Shown here in pieces: positions 36,819 through 45,792 of a stretch of 64,000 bases of DNA. The stretch is from an uncultured Bacilli bacterium (GTDB lineage Bacteria > Bacillota_I > Bacilli_A > RFN20 > CAG-826). The translations under genes were made by a program, and so were the position numbers. Under the pieces are notes generated by a model. It worked only from the letters and a program-made list of their open reading frames with translations, did not search any database and had not been told where the DNA came from. The stretch covers positions 124,001 through 188,000 of the forward strand of contig CALVNF010000001.1 in NCBI GenBank assembly GCA_944349595.1, read 5' to 3'. Numbering within the stretch: position 1 is the stretch's first letter; every line of letters begins with the position of its first letter.

Positions 36819-39194
36819 ATGAAGTTTAAAAGATTTATTAAATATTTTTTAATATTTGGATTCATTGCTGTTTTACCAGCAAGTTGTTTAAGCATCTGGT
36901 ATTTTAATAACCAAAATGAATATAAATCATTACAACCAGAATTAAAACTAGATGATATTGAAGAGAATTATTCATTTTCGAGTAATAAAATAGAAAATGA
37001 AACTTATGATGTATATATTTTTCCATCATTATTATATTTAGATGAATATAAAACATATTTAGATGGAAATTCTAATATATTACCAGAAGAATTATTTGGT
37101 TATTTAGCTCCAGAATTAGATGACAAAAACCAATTAGTTTATAATGAAAATAATGAAGTTTTATTTGATATTTATGATAATAATGGAAATTTAAATTCTA
37201 ATTATGATGGAGATGTTGGCTATAAAGATTTAGTTAGTAAAAATAATAATTATGTAGATTCTAATACAAGTCCTAAATATAGTCATGAACAAGTTTATAA
37301 AGATTTTTATAATGGTTATGAAAGTAACTATGACGATATAAATATTGGAAAAGTTAATGATCCATCATTTGGTAATTTTGCAATAAATGATGATGGAAGA
37401 TTTCCTCGAGTTATGCATAGATATGATAGATTTGGTTATTGGAATTATAAAGAATATCATGATGGTAGATATCTTCCAATAAAGTTTTCTAATGTAACAC
37501 AACTTTCTAGTGGTATTTTTAATGAAGTTATTAAAGATCCATATACTGATATGGGTGATCCAGGTGGTTATTATATTTTAGGATTTGCTGCTTGGACTTA
37601 TGTTGATATCAATAATAATTTAATGCCAATAAATTATTCAAATAATGAAGAAATTGAAATAGCAATGTTTTTAAATCGAGATTTAAATCATTATTTTGAT
37701 TTATTACATAATTTAGATCAATACGCCGATGAAAATAATGTTATTAGACTATTTCCATATTTTTCAACTGGTAAGGCATATAATGAATCTAATCCTGATA
37801 ATGGTGCTAGAGATGCAATAAGAATTACATACACAGATCAAGATAATAAATATGTTGAAAAATATATGTTTTATATTTCAAAAGAAGAAATGGAATATAA
37901 TGGAAATAAATCGTGCAAAGCAGCTAGAACTCTGAATTTATATTTAGATAATACTATATCAAATATAAGATTTGATTTTTCTACTTGTGAAGAGGGTGAT
38001 TATGAGTCTTGGTATAATTCTTTTACTTTAAGTCAAAGTCAGATATCTAATATAGTTAATACTTATGGTAGCGGATTATATAATTTTTATTTATTTATTG
38101 GGAATTCTGGACTTTCAACTGGATGGACAGGCGATTCTGAACAGAGTAAAAATATTAGCAACATCTATACTCAAACTTCTAGCAATCAATTTTATTCATT
38201 AGCTGGAAAAAGATTAAATAAATTAATTGATGGTCACATGGATGAATCTTCTGGCGTTTTAAATAGATATTATAGACCATATGAGTTATGCTATGAAAAA
38301 GTAACTGAATTAAAAGTTATTAATGATATTCCAAATAATAAAGATTTGATTAGTGATTATATTAATGAACATTATTTAGGTAGTCAGAATTTTATTCTTT
38401 TTGATAATCCAATATATGAAAGAACTCTTGTTAATGGTCAATATGTTATAAATAATAATAAAATAAATCAAAATAATACTTATTCATATATATTAAGAAA
38501 CATTGATTTTTCTAATATTGAAGATAATTATTTTCAATTAAGTTTTGGGACTACTTATATTCAAAATATTAATTTTAATCAAAATTTAAATAGAGATATT
38601 ATATTTGATCCAGATATTGTTAATAATAATTTTGAATATAATAACAATCAAGTATTTATAAATGCTTTTAATTATTTTGAACAAATTAGTATTAATATAA
38701 ATGGAGTAAATCAAAACTTCTTTAAACCAAAACAAGATAATTATAAAGGCATTTATGACTTTATAATTTATTATAATTCCAGTAATAACATGATGGAATT
38801 CTATGCATATAGACATGCAGACTTATTTATTAAATTATTTGCAAGTGATGTTGAAGTTGATGCCAATACTCACTTAGCAATTCATCAAAATAAAGACAAT
38901 AATGGAAATATAACTCAACTTGATTCTTTAATTTGGATAAATAATTACGCAACCGGAGATTATATTACAACTAATGATACTTGTTTAATTCATGGAGACA
39001 GCTTATTAAATGTTTTTGATAATTATATTGAACAATTAATAAATAATAATCCAAGTTTAACCAAAAATAATATAGTTATTAGAGATCATGTAACTGGATT
39101 TTTATTAGCGTATTATAAAAATGATGAATTAGTATTTAATTCTTTTAGAGTTAGAAAGAATTATATACTATATGTTGATTATATTAATATCTAA
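36819..39194 (+). CDS. Large secreted protein with SipW-type signal, unknown function
   Basis: 791 residues, 1 bp after the previous stop. Signal 'FKRFIKYFLIFGFIAVLPASCLSIWYFNN' carries the same xSxWYF ending as the other two exported products. The rest is Asn/Asp/Tyr-rich without a recognised domain; segments such as 'FPSLLYLDEYKTYLDG' and a Gly/Tyr-rich 'HRYDRFGYWNYKEYHDGRYLP' suggest surface exposure. Composition is very AT-rich (many Asn codons). Probably the tip, adhesin or major matrix component of the TasA-like assembly; this is inferred from operon position and signal only. Confidence 0.6.
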   Translation: MKFKRFIKYFLIFGFIAVLPASCLSIWYFNNQNEYKSLQPELKLDDIEENYSFSSNKIENETYDVYIFPSLLYLDEYKTYLDGNSNILPEELFGYLAPELDDKNQLVYNENNEVLFDIYDNNGNLNSNYDGDVGYKDLVSKNNNYVDSNTSPKYSHEQVYKDFYNGYESNYDDINIGKVNDPSFGNFAINDDGRFPRVMHRYDRFGYWNYKEYHDGRYLPIKFSNVTQLSSGIFNEVIKDPYTDMGDPGGYYILGFAAWTYVDINNNLMPINYSNNEEIEIAMFLNRDLNHYFDLLHNLDQYADENNVIRLFPYFSTGKAYNESNPDNGARDAIRITYTDQDNKYVEKYMFYISKEEMEYNGNKSCKAARTLNLYLDNTISNIRFDFSTCEEGDYESWYNSFTLSQSQISNIVNTYGSGLYNFYLFIGNSGLSTGWTGDSEQSKNISNIYTQTSSNQFYSLAGKRLNKLIDGHMDESSGVLNRYYRPYELCYEKVTELKVINDIPNNKDLISDYINEHYLGSQNFILFDNPIYERTLVNGQYVINNNKINQNNTYSYILRNIDFSNIEDNYFQLSFGTTYIQNINFNQNLNRDIIFDPDIVNNNFEYNNNQVFINAFNYFEQISININGVNQNFFKPKQDNYKGIYDFIIYYNSSNNMMEFYAYRHADLFIKLFASDVEVDANTHLAIHQNKDNNGNITQLDSLIWINNYATGDYITTNDTCLIHGDSLLNVFDNYIEQLINNNPSLTKNNIVIRDHVTGFLLAYYKNDELVFNSFRVRKNYILYVDYINI

Positions 39195-39214
39195 TCACAT
39201 AATAATATAAACAA

Positions 39215-39306
39215 CTGCCAAATTTTCGATTATTTTTTGTCCAAACTTGCGGTTATTTTACTGCCAAACTTTCGATTATTTTTTGTCCGAACTTGCGGTT
39301 TTGAAT
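39215..39306 (+). repeat. Four tandem 23-bp repeats upstream of ATPase B2
   Basis: Units at 39215-39237, 39238-39260, 39261-39283 and 39284-39306. They alternate as two types, CTGCCAAA-TTTCGATTATTTTT and TGTCC-AACTTGCGGTT-TTT-, so the array also reads as two 46-bp repeats. The GCCAAA core is shared with the array upstream of ATPase B1. The last unit contains the -35 box of the gene. Confidence 0.87.
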
Positions 39307-39321
39307 TTTCTATCATATAAT
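39293..39321 (+). promoter_or_regulatory. Promoter of ATPase B2 embedded in the repeat array
   Basis: TTGCGG (39293-39298, inside repeat unit 4), 17-bp spacer, TATAAT (39316-39321), RBS AAGGAAG, ATG at 39339. A protein bound to the array would cover the -35. Confidence 0.7.
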
Positions 39322-39338
39322 ATAACTAAGGAAGTTAT

Positions 39339-40637
39339 ATGGAAAAGAAATATATTAATAGATTATTTGATAAAAAATTAGATTTTTATCTTAAAAGTGT
39401 TGGTGCCATACAAATTGTTGGTCCTAAATGGTGTGGAAAATCAACGACTGCAAAAAGACATGCAAAAACTGTTATCGATTTCATGAAAAAAAGCGATAGA
39501 GAACAATTTATTCCACTTGCTAAAAATGCACCAGATGTCTTGTTAGATTATGGAGAAAAGCCATTATTAATTGATGAATGGCAAGTAATTTCTTTTATTT
39601 GGAATTCTTTAAAAGAAAAAATTGATGAAAATGGTACTTTTGGACAATTTATCTTAACTGGTAGTGTAACAGATGTTACTTCAGATAATTCATTATATGG
39701 TGATTTAAATGAAAGACATACTGGAACTGGAAGAATTATTAAAAAGATGATGAGAACTTTATCATTATATGAAAGCGGTGATAGTAATGGTTCAATCAGT
39801 CTTTTAAATCTTAAAAATGGTATTTTTAAACCTTCAACTTGCCAAAAAGATATAAAAGATTATGCATTTTTATTATGTAGAGGTGGCTGGCCGCTTGCAA
39901 TTAATGAAGATAGAGATGTAGCACTTCAACAAGCAAAAACTTTTTATGATGGATTAATTAATGAAGATTTATTTAGTTTAAAAGATATTACTTTAAGAAG
40001 AGATTCTAATAAGGCCAATAAATTATTAAGATCATATTCAAGATTTATTTCTTCTGAAACTTCTGATGAAACAATTAAAGCTGATTTAAAAATGAATGGT
40101 ACTGATATGGATAAAGAAACTTTTTCAAAATATATATTAGCTTTGGAAAGATTATTTGTTATAGATGAACTCGAAGCTTGGAATCCGAATTTAAGAAGTA
40201 AAACTGCAATAAGGACAAAAAATACAAGACACTTTGTAGATCCATCAATTGCAACGGCAGTGTTGAATATTAGTCCTGAAAATATATTTCTTGATATGAA
40301 CTCTTTCGGTCTATTATTTGAATCTTTAGTAATTAGAGATTTAAAAATTTATTGTGATTCAATTAATGCCAATTTATATCACTATCGAGATAAATTAGAT
40401 CGAGAAGCAGATGCCGTTATTGTATTTGATGATGAAAATTGGGCATTAATTGAAGTTAAATTAGCTGATATGGAAGATATAAAAGAAAGTTCTAAAAAAT
40501 TAGTTAAATTATCTAACGATATAAATATTAAAAGACATCCAAAACCAGCTTTTTTAATGATTGTTACAGCAACCAAAACTGCTTATAAAGATGAAAATGG
40601 AGTTTATATTGTTCCACTTTGTTGTTTAAAAAATTAA
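39339..40637 (+). CDS. AAA ATPase with PD-(D/E)XK-like DUF4143 C-terminus, family B copy 2
   Basis: 432 residues, paralogue of 29497-30765. Walker A 'GPKWCGKS', Walker B 'LLIDEWQ', sensor 'ILTGS', 'LLCRGGWPLAI', 'LEAWNPNLRSKTAIRTKNTRHFVDPSIA', and an intact nuclease-like site with Asp in 'DREADAV' and E-V-K in 'ALIEVKLAD'. The strongest conservation with copy 1 lies in the ATPase core and the segment just before the nuclease-like domain. Own promoter within a four-unit repeat array. Function unknown; family-B copies keep residues that family A has lost. Confidence 0.86.
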   Translation: MEKKYINRLFDKKLDFYLKSVGAIQIVGPKWCGKSTTAKRHAKTVIDFMKKSDREQFIPLAKNAPDVLLDYGEKPLLIDEWQVISFIWNSLKEKIDENGTFGQFILTGSVTDVTSDNSLYGDLNERHTGTGRIIKKMMRTLSLYESGDSNGSISLLNLKNGIFKPSTCQKDIKDYAFLLCRGGWPLAINEDRDVALQQAKTFYDGLINEDLFSLKDITLRRDSNKANKLLRSYSRFISSETSDETIKADLKMNGTDMDKETFSKYILALERLFVIDELEAWNPNLRSKTAIRTKNTRHFVDPSIATAVLNISPENIFLDMNSFGLLFESLVIRDLKIYCDSINANLYHYRDKLDREADAVIVFDDENWALIEVKLADMEDIKESSKKLVKLSNDINIKRHPKPAFLMIVTATKTAYKDENGVYIVPLCCLKN

Positions 40638-40696
40638 TAATGAAATAAATTAATAAATATTGTAAGTTGAGCATTTAAAAAGAAATTTTAAGTTAA

Positions 40697-40710
40697 TTAG
40701 TATATACTAA
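40697..40710 (+). promoter_or_regulatory. Perfect 14-bp palindrome over the -10 of the copper ATPase gene
   Basis: TTAGTATATACTAA is its own reverse complement and contains the -10 TATACT (40703-40708). The ATG follows 8 nt after the -10 without a Shine-Dalgarno. A candidate operator for a copper-sensing repressor; no regulator gene is adjacent. Confidence 0.55.
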
Positions 40711-40716
40711 TACTGT

Positions 40717-42930
40717 ATGAAAAAATATAATTTTGTTGTTGAAGGAATGCGTTGTGCATCGTGTCAATCTAATGTTAATAATGCAATATCTAAATTAAAT
40801 GGAGTTATTTCTAGTAATACAAATTTATTAACTGGATTAGTAGAAGTTCAAGCTGAAGATAACTTTAATCCAAATGATGCAATAGTTGCAATTAATAGTG
40901 TTGGTTTTAAAGGTTATTTAAAAAAAGATTCTGGATTAAATATTAATTTAGATAATTATTTTAATATTTGGGAATTATTAATATTAGTTATTTTAACAAT
41001 ATTAATAATGTATATTTCAATGTCTAATATGTTATATCCAAAAGATCCATTTATCTTTGATTTTTTAAATCATAGTATAAATCCACTTGGATTTACAATT
41101 ACTTTATTAGTATTAGTTATCCCAATTATGATAATTGGATTAAAGTTTTATATTCCTGGTATTAGAAGTTTAATTAAATTACACCCAACTATGGATTCTT
41201 TAATATCTATTGGAAGTATAACTGCTTTTATATATTCTCTTGTTTATTCTATATTAATTTTTATAGATCCAAGTAATGTTCATTATTGTATGAATTTATT
41301 ATATGAAGCCAGCGCAACAGTAATTTGTTTAATATATTTAGGAAAATATATTGAACAAATTTCAACAAATAATGCTAAAAAATCAATTAATGATTTAGTT
41401 AATTTATTACCAATAAATGCAAATGTTGTAGATAAAGATAATAATATTAAAGAAGTATGTGTAAATGCACTTAATGTAGATGATGTAATTTTAATAAAAG
41501 CTGGTGAAAAATTACCAGTTGATGGTATTGTTACAAAAGGTAATGGGAAACTAGATACTAGTTTAATTACTGGAGAAAGTGAGCCAGTTAGTGTTAAAGA
41601 AAATGATATTGTACTTGCTGGATCACTCCTTTTAAATAATCAGTTATATGTTAAAGCTAGTAAAATATCTAGTGATACAACACTAAATAATATATTAGCT
41701 TTAGTTTCTAAAGCTAATATAAATAAATCAAAAATTACAAATTTAATTGATAAAATATCATTTTATTTTGTGCCAATTGTTATTTTTATATCATTAATAA
41801 CTTTAGTTTCTTGGTTATTTATTGATATAAATAAAGCATTAACAATGTTTATAAATACTCTTGTTATTGCTTGTCCTTGTTCAATTGGATTAGCTGTACC
41901 TTTAGCTAATGTTATAAGTAGTGTTAAAGCGTTAAAAAATGGAATAGTTTATAAAAATAGTGATGTTCATCATAAAATTAAAAAAGTTAATTATGTTATT
42001 TTTGATAAAACAGGTACACTAACTACTGGTAAATTTGATATAGAAATTAATAATATTTATGATAATTCTTATTCTAAAGAACAAATTTATTCTATATTAG
42101 GATCTTTAGAAGAAAATAATTCTCATCCAATTGGAAAATCAATTATGAGATATATATTAGATCATAATATATCTTATATTAAAGATATTAATAAAGAAGA
42201 TATAACAAGTATTGGAGTAAAAGGAATTATTAATAATGAAGAATATTATTTTGGTAATTATAAATTATTAAATAATTCTATATCTGATATAAATAAAGAA
42301 TATTTATATCTTATTAAAAATAATAAATTAATTGCTAGTATTGTATTAAAAGATGAATTAGCTAAAAATTCTAAGCAATTAATTTCTTATTTAAAATCTA
42401 AAAATATAAATATTATGATGCTAACTGGTGATAATGAAGAAAAAGCAAAAAAAATTGCAAACGAATTAGGAATTTCAAATTATTTATCAGAATTATTACC
42501 AAGTGATAAATATGATATTATTTCAGAATTAAAACAAGATAAAAATAATATGATTATGTATTTAGGCGATGGAATTAATGATGCTCCAAGTCTAAATTTA
42601 GCAGATATTTCAATAACTCCATATAAAAGTAGTGATATAGCTAATGAAAGTAGTGATATATATTTATTAAATGATGATCTAGGTTTAGTTATTAATGTCT
42701 TTAAACTATCAAAATATACTTATAATATCATTGTTTTAAATATAATTTGGGCCTTTTTATATAATATAATTGCAATGCTATTTGCAACTGGCTTATTTGT
42801 AAGTCTTGGATTAGAATTATCGCCATATATCAGCGCTCTTGCAATGGCTTTAAGTAGTATCTGTGTTGTTTTAACAAGTTTAACAATATATTTTGCTTTT
42901 AAAAATCCTAAAGTAAAAAAATATGTCTAG
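40717..42930 (+). CDS. copA: Copper-exporting P1B-type ATPase
   Basis: 737 residues. N-terminal metal-binding domain with 'GMRCASC' (C13, C16), eight predicted helices, actuator motif 'TGES', transmembrane metal site C386-P-C388, phosphorylation site D430 in 'DKTGTLTTG', 'SHPIG' nucleotide motif, and hinge 'GDGINDAP'. All hallmarks of a Cu(+) exporter are intact. It pumps cuprous ion out of the cytoplasm. One N-terminal domain rather than two. The stop is immediately followed by the operator copy of the next ATPase gene. Confidence 0.95.
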   Translation: MKKYNFVVEGMRCASCQSNVNNAISKLNGVISSNTNLLTGLVEVQAEDNFNPNDAIVAINSVGFKGYLKKDSGLNINLDNYFNIWELLILVILTILIMYISMSNMLYPKDPFIFDFLNHSINPLGFTITLLVLVIPIMIIGLKFYIPGIRSLIKLHPTMDSLISIGSITAFIYSLVYSILIFIDPSNVHYCMNLLYEASATVICLIYLGKYIEQISTNNAKKSINDLVNLLPINANVVDKDNNIKEVCVNALNVDDVILIKAGEKLPVDGIVTKGNGKLDTSLITGESEPVSVKENDIVLAGSLLLNNQLYVKASKISSDTTLNNILALVSKANINKSKITNLIDKISFYFVPIVIFISLITLVSWLFIDINKALTMFINTLVIACPCSIGLAVPLANVISSVKALKNGIVYKNSDVHHKIKKVNYVIFDKTGTLTTGKFDIEINNIYDNSYSKEQIYSILGSLEENNSHPIGKSIMRYILDHNISYIKDINKEDITSIGVKGIINNEEYYFGNYKLLNNSISDINKEYLYLIKNNKLIASIVLKDELAKNSKQLISYLKSKNINIMMLTGDNEEKAKKIANELGISNYLSELLPSDKYDIISELKQDKNNMIMYLGDGINDAPSLNLADISITPYKSSDIANESSDIYLLNDDLGLVINVFKLSKYTYNIIVLNIIWAFLYNIIAMLFATGLFVSLGLELSPYISALAMALSSICVVLTSLTIYFAFKNPKVKKYV

Positions 42931-43037
42931 TGAAAATAATTGCGTAAATACGCAAAAATTTTCAGTAGGAATTGCAAAATATTTTTAAAATGAGTATAAT
43001 TATTGAAAATAAATGCGTAAATACGCAAAAATTTTCA
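42931..43037 (+). promoter_or_regulatory. Promoter bracketed by two 34-bp palindromes, ATPase A3
   Basis: Copy 1 at 42931-42964 and copy 2 at 43004-43037, within 40-bp repeats (42931-42970, 43004-43043) that differ at one base. The heart is the perfect TGCGTA-AA-TACGCA, and the outer arms TGAAAAT/ATTTTCA also pair. Between them lie -35 TTGCAA (42972-42977), a 17-bp spacer and -10 TATAAT (42995-43000). Copy 2 falls in the 5' leader and ends 12 bp before the ATG, so it could act as DNA operator or RNA hairpin. Confidence 0.85.
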
Positions 43038-43049
43038 GTAGGATGTTTT

Positions 43050-44303
43050 ATGGTATTAAATAGAGACTATTACTTAAATCAATTAATTAAAAAAATAAAT
43101 GATAAGCGAATTAAAATTGTTACTGGCTTAAGAAGATCTGGGAAGTCAGTTTTATTAAACGAATTATTTTATAATTATTTAATTAAAATTGGTGTTAATC
43201 AAGACCATATAATTAGAATTCCTTTAGATGATTATAAGTATCGTTTATATAAAAATCCGGATGAATTATATAATTATGTAACAAGTCTTTTAATTGATAA
43301 AAACAATTATTATTTAATATTAGACGAAATTCAATTAGTTGATAATTTTGTTGACGTTCTCTTAGGATTTTATCATATAGAAAATTTAGATGTATATGTT
43401 TCAGGTAGTAATTCTAAATTTTTGTCAACGGATATTGTATCTCAATTTAATGATCGAGGAGAAGAAATAAGAATCTATCCATTTTCATTTAAAGAATATT
43501 ATGATGCTTTAAAAAATAATTATAATCTAAATCAAATATATGAAATGTATTTAATTTATGGTGGTTTACCAAGAACAATTATTTTAAATAATGATGAAAA
43601 AAGAAAATATTTAAATGAAGTTTACTCCGAAACATATTTATCAGATTTAAAAAATCGTCACAACATTAGAAATTATGATGATTTTAAAGAATTGATAAAA
43701 CTTTTATCATCAAATGTTGGTTCTAAATTTAGTATATTAAAGTTAGCTAATTCATTCAAATCAATTAAAAAAGAAAATATTTCAATTAATACAATTTCTA
43801 AATATATTGACTATTTAAAAGATGCTTTTTTAATTGATGGAGTTAATAAATATAATATAAAAGGTAAAAAAATAATTAATTCTGAAACTAAATATTATTT
43901 TACAGATATTGGAATAAGAAATGTAGTTTTGGATTTTAATTTATTAGAAGAAACTCATTTAATGGAGCAATTAATTTATAATGAATTGTGTAAAAGAGAT
44001 TATAGAGTATTTGTTGGAGCATATAATTTAAATGCTAAAAATAAAGATGGAACAAGTATTAGAAAAGAACTTGAAATAGATTTTATTGCAGAAAAAAATG
44101 GTCAAAAATTATATATTCAAAGTTGTTTAAAAATTGAAAATGAAGAGAAATTAACACAAGAATTAAGGCCATTTAAATATTTAAATGATGGTTATAAAAA
44201 AATATTAATTGTTAAAGAAGGATATCTAACAAGTTATACAAACGACGGATATTTAATATTAAATTTATTTGATTTTTTGCTAAAAGAAGATTTTTTAAAA
44301 TAA
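43050..44303 (+). CDS. AAA ATPase with DUF4143-type C-terminus, family A copy 3
   Basis: 417 residues from the ATG at 43050 (AGGA 7 nt upstream). An upstream in-frame ATG at 42972 is rejected because it lies in the -35 box and would translate the operator. The N-terminus then aligns exactly with the other copies (Walker A 'GLRRSGKS' at 26-33). Walker B 'YYLILDEIQ', sensor 'VSGSN', 'HLMEQLIYNELCKRD', 'LEIDFIAEKN', and a degenerate end 'LYIQSC' in place of ExK. Same length as copy 1. Role unknown. Confidence 0.86.
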   Translation: MVLNRDYYLNQLIKKINDKRIKIVTGLRRSGKSVLLNELFYNYLIKIGVNQDHIIRIPLDDYKYRLYKNPDELYNYVTSLLIDKNNYYLILDEIQLVDNFVDVLLGFYHIENLDVYVSGSNSKFLSTDIVSQFNDRGEEIRIYPFSFKEYYDALKNNYNLNQIYEMYLIYGGLPRTIILNNDEKRKYLNEVYSETYLSDLKNRHNIRNYDDFKELIKLLSSNVGSKFSILKLANSFKSIKKENISINTISKYIDYLKDAFLIDGVNKYNIKGKKIINSETKYYFTDIGIRNVVLDFNLLEETHLMEQLIYNELCKRDYRVFVGAYNLNAKNKDGTSIRKELEIDFIAEKNGQKLYIQSCLKIENEEKLTQELRPFKYLNDGYKKILIVKEGYLTSYTNDGYLILNLFDFLLKEDFLK

Positions 44304-44379
44304 TCTAATAAAAATTGTTAATAGATAATAAATTTTTTAAATAAATTAAAATTAAGAAAATGTTTTTTTTAGAAAACGC

Positions 44380-44408
44380 TTGATATTGAGAATTTCTTTG
44401 TATATTAT
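44380..44408 (+). promoter_or_regulatory. Promoter of cysteine peptidase cassette 1
   Basis: TTGATA (44380-44385), 17-bp spacer, TATTAT (44403-44408), then AGGAGGA as a strong Shine-Dalgarno before the ATG at 44434. Confidence 0.75.
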
Positions 44409-44433
44409 GAAAATATAAATAGGAGGAAAAACA

Positions 44434-45792
44434 ATGAAAAAATTATTTATTTTTAATTATTTTCTAGCATCATGTTTTGTTTTTGCAACAATTCTTATGA
44501 GTTTTGGAATATACTTTTTTGAGAAAAAAAATAATTTAATCTTGTTTTCCTCAAATAATAAGGAAGTTGAAGGATTAAATGGTTCAAATGATGGATTTAC
44601 TGAACCTATCGATCCTATAATTCCGCCTGGACCTCTAGTTCCAATTTACTATACAACATTTTATCCAAGAGAAGATGATGTCATGTATGATAAAACAGAT
44701 ATGAATGTCCCTTTTTATTATAATCCTTCGTTTACATTGAATTATTTTAAGAATCTAAAGACAAATCGATTAAATAACTGGCACGGTGAATGTGGTTATG
44801 TCGCCGTTACAATGCTTTTATCATTTTACGATACTTACTGGAATGACAATATAATTGAAGAAAAGTACGATAAAAATGAAGTAATTGATAATTTAGATGA
44901 CTATAATTTTAATGAGTCGGCAGGTATAAATAATATTATATACGAAAATGAAACACTGCTTTCGACTGAAGATTATGTAGAATTATTATTAAAAAATAAA
45001 AATAATGATTTTGAAGGATATTTAGCGTCCATAGCTAAAAAAAATTATTCAATAGACACGCCTCTTATAGTTTTAAATGAACTTTATTATAAAAGTGGTT
45101 TTTATTCAATAAATAATGCGAAAAAAGATTCTATGTTGGCTTTATATTCACCTGAAATCAAGGATCTTTTAGTTCTTTATATGTATGAAAGAGGTTTTTT
45201 TGATTATTTTGAATATATTTATAATTATAGTGGGGAAATTATTACTCATGATAATTATCTTATAAATAGTAATTATGTCAAAAATTATAACATGGAGTTA
45301 TGGAATAGTTTAATTCCTATAGTTGAAGAAGGAATTCCAATAATCGTGCAAGTTGATTTAAATCTTGAAACAACGCCAAGTAAAGATAGTAATAGACATT
45401 ATTTTATTATTTATGGTTATGATAATGTCTCGGGAGCCTTTTATGGTAATTATGGTAATCAACCAATTGACTCCTATATATTAATTTATCCTCAATTTTA
45501 TTATATGCTTTCTTATACTTATTTAAAGGCAAAAGATAGCGAAGATAAATTATTTTATTTATACGATAATAATAATTATATTTTAAAAAATGAATATATA
45601 AATTCTTCGAAATTAAAAAGTCATAGACATACTAGATATGATATAGAAAATACCGACATAACTCACCTTGTTCAATGCACATGCAGTGCTTATTATCAAG
45701 AACATTATTATACTGGTCCAGGAGATTACAGCGTTCAAACATGTTATACTTGTGGTCACAAAAGATTTCAAGGAGGTTCAATATATGATTAA
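44434..45792 (+). CDS. Secreted or membrane-anchored papain-like cysteine peptidase, cassette 1
   Basis: 452 residues. N-terminal helix (about 8-30) as signal or anchor, a Pro-rich linker ('PIIPPGPLVP', 61-70), then a papain-like fold of the C39/C10 kind: nucleophile C120 in 'HGECGYVAVTMLL', H322 in 'NRHYFIIYGYD', N339 in 'GNYGNQ'. The C-terminus holds H397, H399, C415, C417, H424, C437, C440 and H442, a possible zinc-binding tail. First gene of a three-gene overlapping unit with two small lipoproteins. A similar peptidase lies at 49914. Substrate unknown; maturation or degradation of a surface or secreted peptide is plausible. Confidence 0.72.
   Translation: MKKLFIFNYFLASCFVFATILMSFGIYFFEKKNNLILFSSNNKEVEGLNGSNDGFTEPIDPIIPPGPLVPIYYTTFYPREDDVMYDKTDMNVPFYYNPSFTLNYFKNLKTNRLNNWHGECGYVAVTMLLSFYDTYWNDNIIEEKYDKNEVIDNLDDYNFNESAGINNIIYENETLLSTEDYVELLLKNKNNDFEGYLASIAKKNYSIDTPLIVLNELYYKSGFYSINNAKKDSMLALYSPEIKDLLVLYMYERGFFDYFEYIYNYSGEIITHDNYLINSNYVKNYNMELWNSLIPIVEEGIPIIVQVDLNLETTPSKDSNRHYFIIYGYDNVSGAFYGNYGNQPIDSYILIYPQFYYMLSYTYLKAKDSEDKLFYLYDNNNYILKNEYINSSKLKSHRHTRYDIENTDITHLVQCTCSAYYQEHYYTGPGDYSVQTCYTCGHKRFQGGSIYD

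Noticed and set aside
29338-39306. Plasmid or phage replication origin with iterons
   Set aside because: The arrays resemble iterons, but no Rep, partition or phage genes are present and the surrounding genes look chromosomal.
42972-43049. Longer N-terminus for the ATPase at 43050
   Set aside because: It would start inside the -35 box and translate the palindromic operator, and the paralogues begin at the position matching 43050.
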